Shown here piece after piece: positions 36,184-45,001 of a DNA stretch of 64,000 bases. Each line of letters starts with the position of its first letter. Within the stretch, counting starts at the first letter, position 1. The notes under the pieces were generated by a model. It worked only from the letters and a program-made list of their open reading frames with translations. It was not told where the DNA came from and made no database searches. A program made the position numbers and the translations under genes. This DNA comes from Clostridia bacterium. Its GTDB lineage: Bacteria > Bacillota > Clostridia > Christensenellales > Aristaeellaceae. Location: NCBI GenBank assembly GCA_017543905.1, contig JAFYFC010000053.1, forward strand, positions 47,562-111,561. The letters run 5' to 3'.

Positions 36184-37785
36184 TCATTTTACGATGTCTG
36201 ACAGCGCGTTTTTAATACGCAGATAGTCGTTTGTGAGTATGCAGTCGATACCCATATCGATATACCTTCTCGCTTCGGCGGGATCGTCGGCGTAGAAAAC
36301 GTTTAATATGATCCCGTGCGCCTTCGCCTTGGCGATCATCTCTTCGTTGAAATACGGCTTGAACAGCTGCACGCGGTCGATGCCCAGGTCTATCGCGCGG
36401 TTTACTATTTCAAAATGCTCCCGCTCCCCTACGCAGCGCGCGATGTCCGGCGCGAGACGCCCGAGCTGCTCGAGCATCGCGGTGTTGCTGGTCATGAAAT
36501 ATACGTATCGGCGGTTGTCGTATTTGTCGATAAGGGCGATAATGCGTCTTAATATCACTTCGTCAAGCGGGCTGTGATCGTCCGGATCCTTGATGTGCAC
36601 GTTCATGACGACGTGCCCGGCATACTTTCGCAGTATGTCTTCAAACCTGACTATACGAAGGCCCGCGAATTTTTCGCTGAAGCAGCTGCCGAAGTCGAGC
36701 TCTTCAAGCTCCTTAAGCGTTTTTTCGTAGACCTTGCCGTAGCCGTCCGAGACGCGGTCGAGCGTCGAATCGTGCAGGGAAACGATCTCTCCGTCCGCCG
36801 TTCCCCACAGATCGAATTCGATTTCCTGAGCGCCGAGCGCTATCGCCGCGCCGAAGGCGGGCATGGAGTTTTCAGGAGCTACGGTCGAAAAGCCCCTGTG
36901 CGCGCAGATGCGCGGATAAGGCAAGGTGCGATTGTCCGGGATTATCGCGCTGCCGGCGGCGCGGTATTTCCACGGTCTGCGCCCTTTTTCTATATAGTCA
37001 GAGTGCAGGCCGACGGGGTTCATAAAGCCCATCGGCTTTAAGTATTTGCTGTGCGGGTCGAACTCGGCGCATTTGAAGCCGGTCTCGTTTTCAAATTCCG
37101 TTATTATGCTGCCGTCCGGAGCCACTGCCATGGACGAGCCCGCGGTCCTGCTGTCCGGAGCAAGCGACACGCCGCTTCTCAGAACATACGCGCCGGTATT
37201 GTAGGCGACGAAGCGCGCGTTTATGCGCGCCGCCTCGTGAGTATCGCTCCTTTGCTGAGCGCAGCCTATTACGATATCCGGCTTTTTCCGGCCGATAAAC
37301 GAGAGCAGCTCGTAGAAATAGAAATCGTAGCAGGTCAAAAACGCGTATCTTACGCCTTCGTAATCGATAACGTAAGGCTCGCTGTACTCATAAGTGTAGG
37401 AGCTTTCGAGCCTGAGCTTTGAGACCTCGCCGGGAGTCAAGTGCTGCTTTAAGTATTTGCCGATAACCTGCCCGTGCTTATCGAACATGAAGGTGGTATT
37501 GGCGTAGTTTCCGTCAGTTTTATCCGCGGCGTTCACAAAAACCGGGCACGCGCAGCGCCGCGCGGTTTCGGAAGCCTTTTTGAGCAGCCTGCAGGTGTAT
37601 TTCTCATATGCCTGAACATATTCGTCTCTGTTCGCCGGGGCGAAGGGCATGTCGGCGCTTTCCGGCAAAACGATCAGATCGGCGCTTTCGTCGCAGGAGT
37701 CCAGCGCTTTTATCAGCGCGTCCTCCCCTGCCGCCGCGCTCTCGAGACTGTCATAAAACCCGCTTTGATAGATGTAAGCTTTCAT
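36184..37785 (-). CDS. Carbon-nitrogen hydrolase (nitrilase)-glycerophosphodiester phosphodiesterase fusion
   Basis: 533 residues from ATG 37785, chosen because GGAGG lies 6 bp upstream; an earlier ORF start at 37806 has none. Residues 1-255 are a nitrilase-superfamily domain with a readable Glu42 (L-P-E), Lys113 (Y-L-K-Q-H-L) and Cys152 (L-T-C-Y-D) triad. Residues about 290-530 are a GDPD TIM-barrel: A-H-R-G-F-S, A-P-E-N-S-M-P-A-F, E-I-E-F-D-L-W-x-T-x-D-G-E-I-V and L-H-D-S-T-L-D-R. The first hydrolyses an amide or nitrile, the second a glycerophosphodiester. Both catalytic sets look intact, so a bifunctional enzyme is expected, perhaps on a glycerophospho-amide lipid head group (speculative). 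No signal peptide. Divergent from GH38. Confidence 0.88.
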   Translation of the reverse strand: MKAYIYQSGFYDSLESAAAGEDALIKALDSCDESADLIVLPESADMPFAPANRDEYVQAYEKYTCRLLKKASETARRCACPVFVNAADKTDGNYANTTFMFDKHGQVIGKYLKQHLTPGEVSKLRLESSYTYEYSEPYVIDYEGVRYAFLTCYDFYFYELLSFIGRKKPDIVIGCAQQRSDTHEAARINARFVAYNTGAYVLRSGVSLAPDSRTAGSSMAVAPDGSIITEFENETGFKCAEFDPHSKYLKPMGFMNPVGLHSDYIEKGRRPWKYRAAGSAIIPDNRTLPYPRICAHRGFSTVAPENSMPAFGAAIALGAQEIEFDLWGTADGEIVSLHDSTLDRVSDGYGKVYEKTLKELEELDFGSCFSEKFAGLRIVRFEDILRKYAGHVVMNVHIKDPDDHSPLDEVILRRIIALIDKYDNRRYVYFMTSNTAMLEQLGRLAPDIARCVGEREHFEIVNRAIDLGIDRVQLFKPYFNEEMIAKAKAHGIILNVFYADDPAEARRYIDMGIDCILTNDYLRIKNALSDIVK

Positions 37786-37833
37786 AAGCCGCCTCCGTAT
37801 CCGCAAATCTTTAATAGAACTTAGCGTACTAAT

Positions 37834-37861
37834 TTTATAGCATGCGGCGCGTGTTTGTCAA
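37834..37861 (-). promoter_or_regulatory. Promoter of the nitrilase-GDPD gene
   Basis: On the minus strand TTGACA (37861-37856), 16 bp, TATAAA (37839-37834). Confidence 0.65.
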
Positions 37862-37905
37862 CACGTACGGAAGAATGCTTTTGCAATCTTCGCGATAAAA
37901 TCCGC

Positions 37906-37934
37906 TTGTATTTTTTCCTTCTTCATAATATAAT
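37906..37934 (+). promoter_or_regulatory. Promoter of the GH38 gene
   Basis: TTGTAT (37906-37911), 17 bp, TATAAT (37929-37934), 45 bp before the start. Confidence 0.7.
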
Positions 37935-37979
37935 ACAGACGCAGAACCGAAATAACAAATACGACTGACGGAGGCGCAT

Positions 37980-40862
37980 ATGAGCAATCTGACCGATAAA
38001 TTCATCCGCCTTAAGACCTCGGTGGGAGGCAATCGCGAGAAAAACGGATTTGAGTATTCCTTCGGCATGACGCGCGAGGAGATGAACCGCATAACGCTGC
38101 CATCACGCGCGAACAGGCGCATACTCGCAGAGCTCGAATACGCTTTGCACGTGAATGAGGCAAACGACGACGCGTATACGGACGAGCTGGACAAGGCGCT
38201 TTCGTATCTGCTTGAGGCAGTCAGGCGCGAAGGCGTGATAACCAATTCGGACTGCGCCCGCGCGGAAGAGATACTCTCCCCTATGGCGGAAACGGCAAAA
38301 AGCTACAAGCTGTATCTGACCGGGCACGCGCACATCGATATGAACTGGATGTGGAGCTATCAGGAAACGGTGGCTGCGACGCTGGCCACGTTCACCACGA
38401 TGTGCAATATCATGGACGAATACCCCGAATACACGTTTTCACAGTCTCAGGCGTCGGTTTACAGGATCGTGGAGCAGTACGATCCGGAGCTGATGGCGCG
38501 TATCAAAAAGCATATAGACGAGGGACGCTGGGAGGTCGTAGCGACGAGCTGGGTCGAAAGCGACAAAAACATGCCCTCCGGCGAATCGCTTTTAAGGCAC
38601 GTAGAATACACGCGCAATTACCTGAAAAGCGTGTGGGGAGTAAAGGATTTCGACATCGATTTCGTACCCGATACGTTCGGCCACGCGATCACAATACCCG
38701 AAATCGATTCCTTCTGCGGCGTAAAGTACATGTACCATTGCCGCGGAAACAGCCGTGACGAGCTGCTCTACAAATACCGCGCGCCCTCCGGCAGAGATAT
38801 AATGGTGCTGCGGGAAGCGAACTGGTACAACGCCGCCATAACGCCGCAGATCGCCTCGGGACTTATGGAGGTCGTCAAGCGCTCAAGCGGGCTTAAGACC
38901 GGCATGGTGCTTTACGGCGTAGGAGATCACGGCGGCGGACCTACGCGCCGCGACGTAGAGCGCACGCTGGACATGATGACCTGGCCGATATATCCCACCA
39001 TCAAATTTGGCACTCTGAGAGACTACTTCCGCGAGGCCGAAGCCGTGCGGGACAGGCTGCCCGTCGTAACGGAGGAGCTTAACTTTTTCGCGCCGGGCTG
39101 CTACACGACCCAAAGCCGCATAAAGGCAGGCAACCGCCGCACGGAAGCGGCGCTGTACGATACTGAGGCGCTGGCAGTGCTTGCGGAAAAGCTGACTAAT
39201 TACCGTTTGCCGAAGGCACAGCTGGAAGACACCTGGCGGGACGTGCTGTTTACGCATTTTCACGACATACTCACCGGCTCCTGCGTACAGGATTCACGCG
39301 AGTACGCCATGGCGCTGTATCAGACCGCAGCCGCATTCACCAATACGCAGCGCGAGAAGGCTATGCGCGCGCTGTCTCAGGCTATAGATACGTATTCGAT
39401 GCCGGCGCTTAAAAACGTGACAGCCTCCGAAACCGCCGATTACGTAAAATTCGACAGTCAATCCGAGGGCGCGGGCGCAGGCTACGGAGTTGAGCGCTTT
39501 ACCGGCGTGCCCTCTCCCGAGAGAAGCAGCGGCCTTGTACGCGTATTCAACGTATTCAACACTCTTACCAGGCCGCGCACCATGACCGTGGACCTGACAG
39601 TTTGGGATTATCCGGGCGATCTTAAGCGCGTTTACTTGACCGACACAGACGGAAACGAGCTTGAAGCACAGCTCGTGGATACGACTCTGCAGCGTTACTG
39701 GGATCATCATTATTTCAGGATACTCGTCAGAGTACAGGTGCCCGCGCTCGGGTACACGACGCTCGTACTCAGGCAGCGCGCCGCGCAGACATACAACGTC
39801 TATCTGCAAAACGGAGATCACGTTTCCCGCACATACGACGACATAGTGCTTGACAACGGGCTCGTGCGCGCAGTAATAGATTCCGCAAGCGGACGGGTGA
39901 AATCCTTCACAGACGAAAAAAGCGGCTCGGAGCTTATTCCGGTAGGAAGCGGCGCGGGACTTGAATATCTCGAAACCGAAAGGCGCACCTCGAGCGCGTG
40001 GAACATCGGCCGCACGCTCCGCTCGTTTGCGCTTGATAAATGCACGGAGCTGACGCGCACGGACTGCGGCAGCGTACGAAACGGCGCCAAGGCAGTATAT
40101 TCGTATGAGGGCACGCATAAGGTGCCGTCTGTTTTCGAGGTGGTGTATTCGCTCGACGCCGGCAGCGCTTCCCTGCGCGTCGATATAAAAACAGACTGGC
40201 AGGAGCAGGGCGCGGATATTATACCCGTGCTCAGCTGGAAAATGCCCGTTATCGGCCCTAATACCCGCTTCTGCTATCTCGTTCCCTCCGGCTATATAGA
40301 ACGTCCGCTCATAAACAACGACGTGCCGGGCATAGGCTGCGGCGCGGCGCTGCTCGGAAACGGCAGTATGGCCGCTATCGTCAGCGACAGCAAGTACGGC
40401 TACCGCTCGCTGTCTGACGGACTGGCGCTCACGCTCATAAATTCGTCCGTAAGCCCCGATCCCTATCCGGAGCGCGGCATACACAATACGACACTGTGGA
40501 TGAACGCAGCCTGCAGAAACGACGCGGAGCTGTTCGCGCTTACTCAGACGCTGACTCACCCGCTTTCCTACTGCTCGGCGAACGTACATACCGGCACTCT
40601 GCCGCCCACCTTTGGGCTTATAGAGCAGCTTGACGATCAGAACGCGGTCACGGCGGTGCGTCCGTCCGCGAGCGGCGTCGAAATCCGCGGATACAGCGCG
40701 TCCTCTGGCGAAACGCATGCAAGCTTCCGTGTGTGCGCAAAGTCGGCGCGCACGTCAGACCTGAGCAGCGCCGCGCCCGCAGCGGATGCCGTTATCGATA
40801 ACGGTACGCTCAGCGTTCCCGCGAAAGCACGCGGCATCTGGGCGGTTAACGTCGAGATCTGA
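37980..40862 (+). CDS. Alpha-mannosidase (GH38)
   Basis: 960 residues, intracellular (no signal peptide). The zinc-binding motif G-H-A-H-I-D-M-N-W (His/Asp about 116-120) and the nucleophile Asp231 in F-V-P-D-T-F-G-H are intact. The three-helix bundle and the beta-sandwich domains expected of GH38 fill the remainder, ending at a late beta-rich segment. Bacterial GH38 enzymes release mannose from alpha-mannosides such as N-glycan or yeast mannan fragments. GGAGG lies 5 bp before ATG. Together with GH130 and the adjacent sugar importer this suggests uptake and breakdown of mannose oligosaccharides. Confidence 0.95.
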   Translation: MSNLTDKFIRLKTSVGGNREKNGFEYSFGMTREEMNRITLPSRANRRILAELEYALHVNEANDDAYTDELDKALSYLLEAVRREGVITNSDCARAEEILSPMAETAKSYKLYLTGHAHIDMNWMWSYQETVAATLATFTTMCNIMDEYPEYTFSQSQASVYRIVEQYDPELMARIKKHIDEGRWEVVATSWVESDKNMPSGESLLRHVEYTRNYLKSVWGVKDFDIDFVPDTFGHAITIPEIDSFCGVKYMYHCRGNSRDELLYKYRAPSGRDIMVLREANWYNAAITPQIASGLMEVVKRSSGLKTGMVLYGVGDHGGGPTRRDVERTLDMMTWPIYPTIKFGTLRDYFREAEAVRDRLPVVTEELNFFAPGCYTTQSRIKAGNRRTEAALYDTEALAVLAEKLTNYRLPKAQLEDTWRDVLFTHFHDILTGSCVQDSREYAMALYQTAAAFTNTQREKAMRALSQAIDTYSMPALKNVTASETADYVKFDSQSEGAGAGYGVERFTGVPSPERSSGLVRVFNVFNTLTRPRTMTVDLTVWDYPGDLKRVYLTDTDGNELEAQLVDTTLQRYWDHHYFRILVRVQVPALGYTTLVLRQRAAQTYNVYLQNGDHVSRTYDDIVLDNGLVRAVIDSASGRVKSFTDEKSGSELIPVGSGAGLEYLETERRTSSAWNIGRTLRSFALDKCTELTRTDCGSVRNGAKAVYSYEGTHKVPSVFEVVYSLDAGSASLRVDIKTDWQEQGADIIPVLSWKMPVIGPNTRFCYLVPSGYIERPLINNDVPGIGCGAALLGNGSMAAIVSDSKYGYRSLSDGLALTLINSSVSPDPYPERGIHNTTLWMNAACRNDAELFALTQTLTHPLSYCSANVHTGTLPPTFGLIEQLDDQNAVTAVRPSASGVEIRGYSASSGETHASFRVCAKSARTSDLSSAAPAADAVIDNGTLSVPAKARGIWAVNVEI

Positions 40863-40877
40863 AACAGATGTCAGAAA

Positions 40878-40922
40878 GCTCCCCGATCGAAACGGAGTCT
40901 TAAAGCTTTTTAATCGGGGAGC
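40878..40922 (+). terminator. Terminator after GH38
   Basis: GCTCCCCGAT (40878-40887) pairs perfectly with ATCGGGGAGC (40913-40922). The loop contains extra A/T pairing. The T-tail is weak. Confidence 0.6.
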
Positions 40923-40950
40923 AGCCCCTTGTTAAAATCCGCGAAACCGC

Positions 40951-40978
40951 TTTACAGACGCAGGTTTTAGTGTATAAT
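40951..40978 (+). promoter_or_regulatory. Promoter of the ileS T-box transcript
   Basis: TTTACA (40951-40956), 16 bp, TATAAT (40973-40978). Confidence 0.7.
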
Positions 40979-40984
40979 ATATCG

Positions 40985-41211
40985 GTATGCAATGAAGGGA
41001 CGTTCGTGTGCAGACGCTTTTCAAGCGAGCCGAAGGCGGTGGGAGTTCGGCAGAAGCAGCACACGCACCATCACCCCGAGCGCCGGAAAAAAGCTGAAGC
41101 CAAGACTCCGGCGGGAAGGCCCGTTACAGCCGGCTAAAGAGGACGCACATGCGTCAATATGGGTGGTACCGCGAGCCATCGTCCCATAATCGGGACGGCG
41201 GCTTTTCTTTT
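40985..41211 (+). promoter_or_regulatory. T-box riboswitch (isoleucine-type) upstream of ileS
   Basis: The T-box sequence TGGGTGGTACCGCG lies at 41160-41173, inside the antiterminator. It is followed by the terminator stem GCCATCGTCCC/GGGACGGCGGC (41175-41185 and 41192-41202, one mismatch) and TTTTCTTTT. The upstream Stem I region shows an ATC triplet at 41070-41072 in a plausible specifier loop, matching isoleucine. Uncharged tRNA-Ile should favour readthrough into ileS. Confidence 0.93.
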
Positions 41212-41239
41212 ACCAAAACAACGCATCGGAGGCATGATT

Positions 41240-44200
41240 ATGTTCAAGAAGGTCGATCCCTCGTTTGATTTCCTCACGCGCGAAAAGGAAGTGCTCGCAT
41301 TCTGGAAGCAGAACGAGATATTCAAAAAGTCAATCGACAGACGCGAAGGCGGCGACGTGTACACGTTCTACGACGGACCGCCGACCGCAAACGGCAAGCC
41401 GCACATCGGGCACATAGAAACGCGCGTATTCAAGGACCTGTTCCCGCGCTACCGCACGATGAAGGGCATGAAGGTGCTGCGCAAGGCAGGCTGGGATACG
41501 CACGGTCTGCCCGTGGAGCTCGAGGTCGAAAAGCTGTTAGGTCTGGACGGCAAGGAGCAGATCGAAGCCTACGGCATGGAGCCTTTCATACAAAAGTGCA
41601 AGGAATCCGTATGGAAATACAAGGGCGAATGGGAAAAGATGAGCGACCGTGTCGGCTATTGGGCGGACATGGACAATCCCTATATAACCTACGACAACAA
41701 TTATATCGAATCCGTATGGTGGAGCCTTAAGCAGATCGCGGAAAAGGGTCTGCTGTATAAAGGACACAAGATCGTGCCATACTGCCCGCGCTGCGGCACC
41801 GCGCTCTCCTCTCACGAGGTAAGTCAGGGCTACAAGACCGTCAAGGAAAAATCGGCGTTCGTGCGCTTCAGGGTGAAGGGCTGCGAAAACAAATACCTGT
41901 ACGCATGGACCACTACCCCGTGGACGCTGCCTAGCAACGTCGCGCTGTGCGTAAACCCTGACGATACCTACGCGGAATTCGATTACGACGGGCGCAGGAT
42001 CATAATGGCCGAGGCGCTTATTTCCAAGGTGCTCGGGGAGGACGCGCTTATTGAGAACAAAACCACGTTCCCCGGACGCGAATTGGTCGGAACACAGTAC
42101 GAGCCGCTGTTCGATTTTCAGAGTGCCTTGCTCGACAAACCCGGTCACTACGTCGTGGCGGATAATTACGTAACCATGACCGACGGTACCGGCATCGTGC
42201 ACATCGCCCCTGCCTTCGGCGAAGACGACGCGCGCATAAGCCGGGTCAACGACCTGCCGTTTTTACAGCTGGTCGATACCAAGGGTGAACTGACCAAGGA
42301 GACCCCGTGGGCGGGCATGTTCGTGAAGAAAGCCGATCCGGTGATACTGAAGGATCTGGACGAGCGCGGGCTTCTCGTCAAAGCGGAATTGTTCGAGCAC
42401 GACTATCCGTTCTGCTGGAGATGCGACACTCCGCTGATCTACTATGCGCGTTCGGGCTGGTTTATCAGAATGACAGAGGTAAGAAAGCAGCTGCTCGAAA
42501 GCAACGAGCGCGTCAACTGGATGCCTGACAACATAAAGGAAGGCCGGATGGGCAACTTCCTCGACGGCGTTATAGACTGGGCGCTTTCGCGCGAGCGTTA
42601 CTGGGGCACTCCCCTGCCGGTATGGGTCTGCGAATGCGGCTGTCAGCATGTTATCGGCTCGATAGCAGAGCTCAAAGCCATGAGCGGCGACTGCCCGGAG
42701 GACATCGAGCTGCACAGGCCCTACATAGACAAAGTCACGCTGAACTGCCCGAAGTGCGGCAAAAAGATGCACAGAGTGAGCGAGGTCATCGACTGCTGGT
42801 ACGATTCAGGCTCGATGCCGTTCGCGCAGTGGCACTATCCCTTCGAAAACAAAGAGATATTCGAGCAAAACTTCCCCGCGGACTTCATCAGCGAAGCGAT
42901 CGACCAGACGCGCGGTTGGTTCTACAGCCTGATGGCGATATCTACCCTGCTTTTCGGCAGAGCGCCTTACGAAAACGTGCTCGTGCTTGGACATGTGCAG
43001 GACGAGCAGGGCAGGAAGATGAGCAAGCATATAGGCAACGTAGTCGACCCGTGGGACGTGCTCGACAAGCAGGGCGCGGACGCTGCCAGATGGTATTTCT
43101 ACGCCAGCAGCGCACCGTGGCTGCCTACCCGTTTTTCCGGTAGCCTTGTGAGCGAATTGCAGGGCAAGTTCATCGGCACGCTCTGGAACACGTACGCTTT
43201 CTTTACGCTGTATGCTTCGATAGACAATTACGAGCCCGAGAAGGTGAAGGCTGAGCCGCAGGATTTCAACATGATGGACAGGTGGGTTATCTCCCGTCTG
43301 AACACGCTCGTGGATTTCGTCGACAGATGCCTTAACGATTATAAAGTGACGGAGGCAAGCCGCGCCATAAGCGCGTTCGTGGACGAGCTGTCCAACTGGT
43401 ACGTACGTCTTTCCCGTGAACGCTTCTGGGGCAAGGGCATGGAGGGCAGCAAGCTTGCCGCGTTCGAAACTCTGTACACCGTGCTGCTTACGCTCACAAA
43501 GCTGCTCGCGCCGTTTGTGCCCTTCGTAACCGAGAACATGTATCAGAATCTCGCGGTAGGCAATATCGCAGGAGCGCCCGAAAGCGTGCACCTGTGCGAC
43601 TATCCCGCCGCTGATCTAAACAAGGTCGATAAGCAGCTCGAAACCGCCATGAGCGACGTCGAGAGCATCGTACAGCTCGGCCGCGCGTGCCGCAACGCGT
43701 CGTCCATGAAGGTGCGCCAGCCGCTTGCACGCTGCCTCGTGAAGGGCAATCCCGTAAGCGGCGAACCGGAGGAGCTGATAAAGAGCGAGCTGAACGTCAA
43801 AAACGTCGAATTCGTGGAAGACGCACGCGCGTTTACGACTTATCAGCTTAAGCCGCAGCTGAAGACCCTCGGCAAGAAATACGGGCGCCTGATCGGGAAG
43901 ATCGGCGAATATCTGAAAAATGCGGACGGCAACGCGGTTATGGACGTATTCGCGCGCGGCGAAACGCTTAAGTTCGAGCTGGACGGAACGCCTGTCGAGC
44001 TTGAAGAAACTGACGTGCTTTCCACACTTACGCAGAAGCCGGGCTTCGCGTCTCAGAGCGACGGCAATTACACGGTCGTTCTGGATATCAACCTGACTGA
44101 CGAGCTTATAAACGAGGGCTTTATCCGCGAGGTCATAAGCAAGGTACAGACGCTGCGCAAAAACGCGGGCTTCGAGGTGGTCGACCGCATATGCCTGACA

Positions 44201-44371
44201 TACGAGACTACGCCGCGTCTGACCGCTATACTTGACGCGGGAAAAGAGAGCGTAATGAAGGCTGTGCTCGCGCTGGACATGTATTCCGGTGCGCCGGTCG
44301 ACGGCGCTTACAGCGAGCAGGTCTCCATAAACGGCGAAAAAGCGCTGCTGGGCGTTAAGGTAATACGGTAA
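41240..44371 (+). CDS. ileS: Isoleucyl-tRNA synthetase (eukaryote-like/type 2 features)
   Basis: 1043 residues from ATG 41240, set by GGAGG (41228-41232) 7 bp upstream. The frame opens earlier at 41159, but that is inside the T-box. The HIGH motif reads P-H-I-G-H-I and the KMSKS loop reads K-M-S-K-H-I-G-N. The sequence W-A-L-S-R-E-R-Y-W-G-T-P-L-P and the His in the KMSKS loop are typical of the type 2 (IleS2, eukaryote-like) lineage, not E. coli-type IleS1. Cys pairs C-P-R-C and C-P-K-C may bind zinc. It charges tRNA-Ile. Its stop overlaps the next ATG (TAATG). Confidence 0.97.
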   Translation: MFKKVDPSFDFLTREKEVLAFWKQNEIFKKSIDRREGGDVYTFYDGPPTANGKPHIGHIETRVFKDLFPRYRTMKGMKVLRKAGWDTHGLPVELEVEKLLGLDGKEQIEAYGMEPFIQKCKESVWKYKGEWEKMSDRVGYWADMDNPYITYDNNYIESVWWSLKQIAEKGLLYKGHKIVPYCPRCGTALSSHEVSQGYKTVKEKSAFVRFRVKGCENKYLYAWTTTPWTLPSNVALCVNPDDTYAEFDYDGRRIIMAEALISKVLGEDALIENKTTFPGRELVGTQYEPLFDFQSALLDKPGHYVVADNYVTMTDGTGIVHIAPAFGEDDARISRVNDLPFLQLVDTKGELTKETPWAGMFVKKADPVILKDLDERGLLVKAELFEHDYPFCWRCDTPLIYYARSGWFIRMTEVRKQLLESNERVNWMPDNIKEGRMGNFLDGVIDWALSRERYWGTPLPVWVCECGCQHVIGSIAELKAMSGDCPEDIELHRPYIDKVTLNCPKCGKKMHRVSEVIDCWYDSGSMPFAQWHYPFENKEIFEQNFPADFISEAIDQTRGWFYSLMAISTLLFGRAPYENVLVLGHVQDEQGRKMSKHIGNVVDPWDVLDKQGADAARWYFYASSAPWLPTRFSGSLVSELQGKFIGTLWNTYAFFTLYASIDNYEPEKVKAEPQDFNMMDRWVISRLNTLVDFVDRCLNDYKVTEASRAISAFVDELSNWYVRLSRERFWGKGMEGSKLAAFETLYTVLLTLTKLLAPFVPFVTENMYQNLAVGNIAGAPESVHLCDYPAADLNKVDKQLETAMSDVESIVQLGRACRNASSMKVRQPLARCLVKGNPVSGEPEELIKSELNVKNVEFVEDARAFTTYQLKPQLKTLGKKYGRLIGKIGEYLKNADGNAVMDVFARGETLKFELDGTPVELEETDVLSTLTQKPGFASQSDGNYTVVLDINLTDELINEGFIREVISKVQTLRKNAGFEVVDRICLTYETTPRLTAILDAGKESVMKAVLALDMYSGAPVDGAYSEQVSINGEKALLGVKVIR

Positions 44372-45000
44372 TGGGTTTGTTTTCATTTTTAAAGCGTAAA
44401 AAAACCGCAACAGACGCCGAGCCTGCCGAACGCCTCGACGCTGACGAGATAGCCGTAAGTCCCCAACCGCTCAGCAGCGAGAACGGCTTCGACATGAACG
44501 GCTTCTGGCACGACAATCCGGAATCGATAAAGCGCCATATCTGTCCTCCGCCCACAGACGAGCTTATACACGAAATAGAGGACGAGCTCGGCTACCGTCT
44601 GCCGGACAGCTATGTGGGACTTATGCTCAGGCATAACGGCGGTCTCGTAAACCGCTGCAGGTTCAAAGTCGCTCATCCGGTGGAGGGCTGTCCCGACACC
44701 GTATACATAACGGACATACTCGGAATAGGGCGCGAGCCGCCCTATTCCCTGTGCGGACGCTTCGGCAGCGCGTTTCTTATCGATTCGCGCCGGCATAATA
44801 AGAATATCGGTATCGCAATATGCAATACCACGCTGCCCGGGCGCGCGCTGGTGTTTCTGGATTACAGAAAATGCGGCCCGAACGGCGAGCCCTGCGTAAC
44901 CTACGCAGACGCTCTGGACGGCACCGAGCTCGTGCTCGCGCGAAACTTCACAAGCTTCATACTCGGTCTGCAGTTAAACAACGCTCACAGAGAGGTTTGA
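44371..45000 (+). CDS. SMI1/KNR4 (SUKH) family protein
   Basis: 209 residues. After a basic, low-complexity N-terminus, the SUKH core begins with I-C-P-P-P-T-D-E-L-I-H-E-I-E-D-E-L-G-Y-R-L-P-D-S-Y and Y-V-G-L-M-L-R-H-N-G-G, the classic opening of the fold. Further conserved parts are D-I-L-G-I-G and I-A-I-C-N...V-F-L-D-Y. Many SUKH proteins are immunity factors for contact toxins, but here it is translationally coupled to ileS and followed by GH5, with no toxin gene seen, so a housekeeping or regulatory role is as likely. Confidence 0.85.
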   Translation: MGLFSFLKRKKTATDAEPAERLDADEIAVSPQPLSSENGFDMNGFWHDNPESIKRHICPPPTDELIHEIEDELGYRLPDSYVGLMLRHNGGLVNRCRFKVAHPVEGCPDTVYITDILGIGREPPYSLCGRFGSAFLIDSRRHNKNIGIAICNTTLPGRALVFLDYRKCGPNGEPCVTYADALDGTELVLARNFTSFILGLQLNNAHREV

Positions 45001-45001
45001 T

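Noticed and set aside
39294..40718. 474-codon minus-strand open frame inside GH38
   Set aside because: Antisense shadow of a clear GH38 gene, with Arg/Ala-rich composition and no ribosome site.
41159..41239. 27-codon N-terminal extension of ileS
   Set aside because: It lies in the T-box antiterminator/terminator and has no ribosome site; ATG 41240 is correctly spaced from GGAGG.
44371..45000. SUKH protein as evidence for a toxin-immunity locus
   Set aside because: No toxin, RHS/CDI or secretion gene lies nearby, and it is embedded in the ileS operon.
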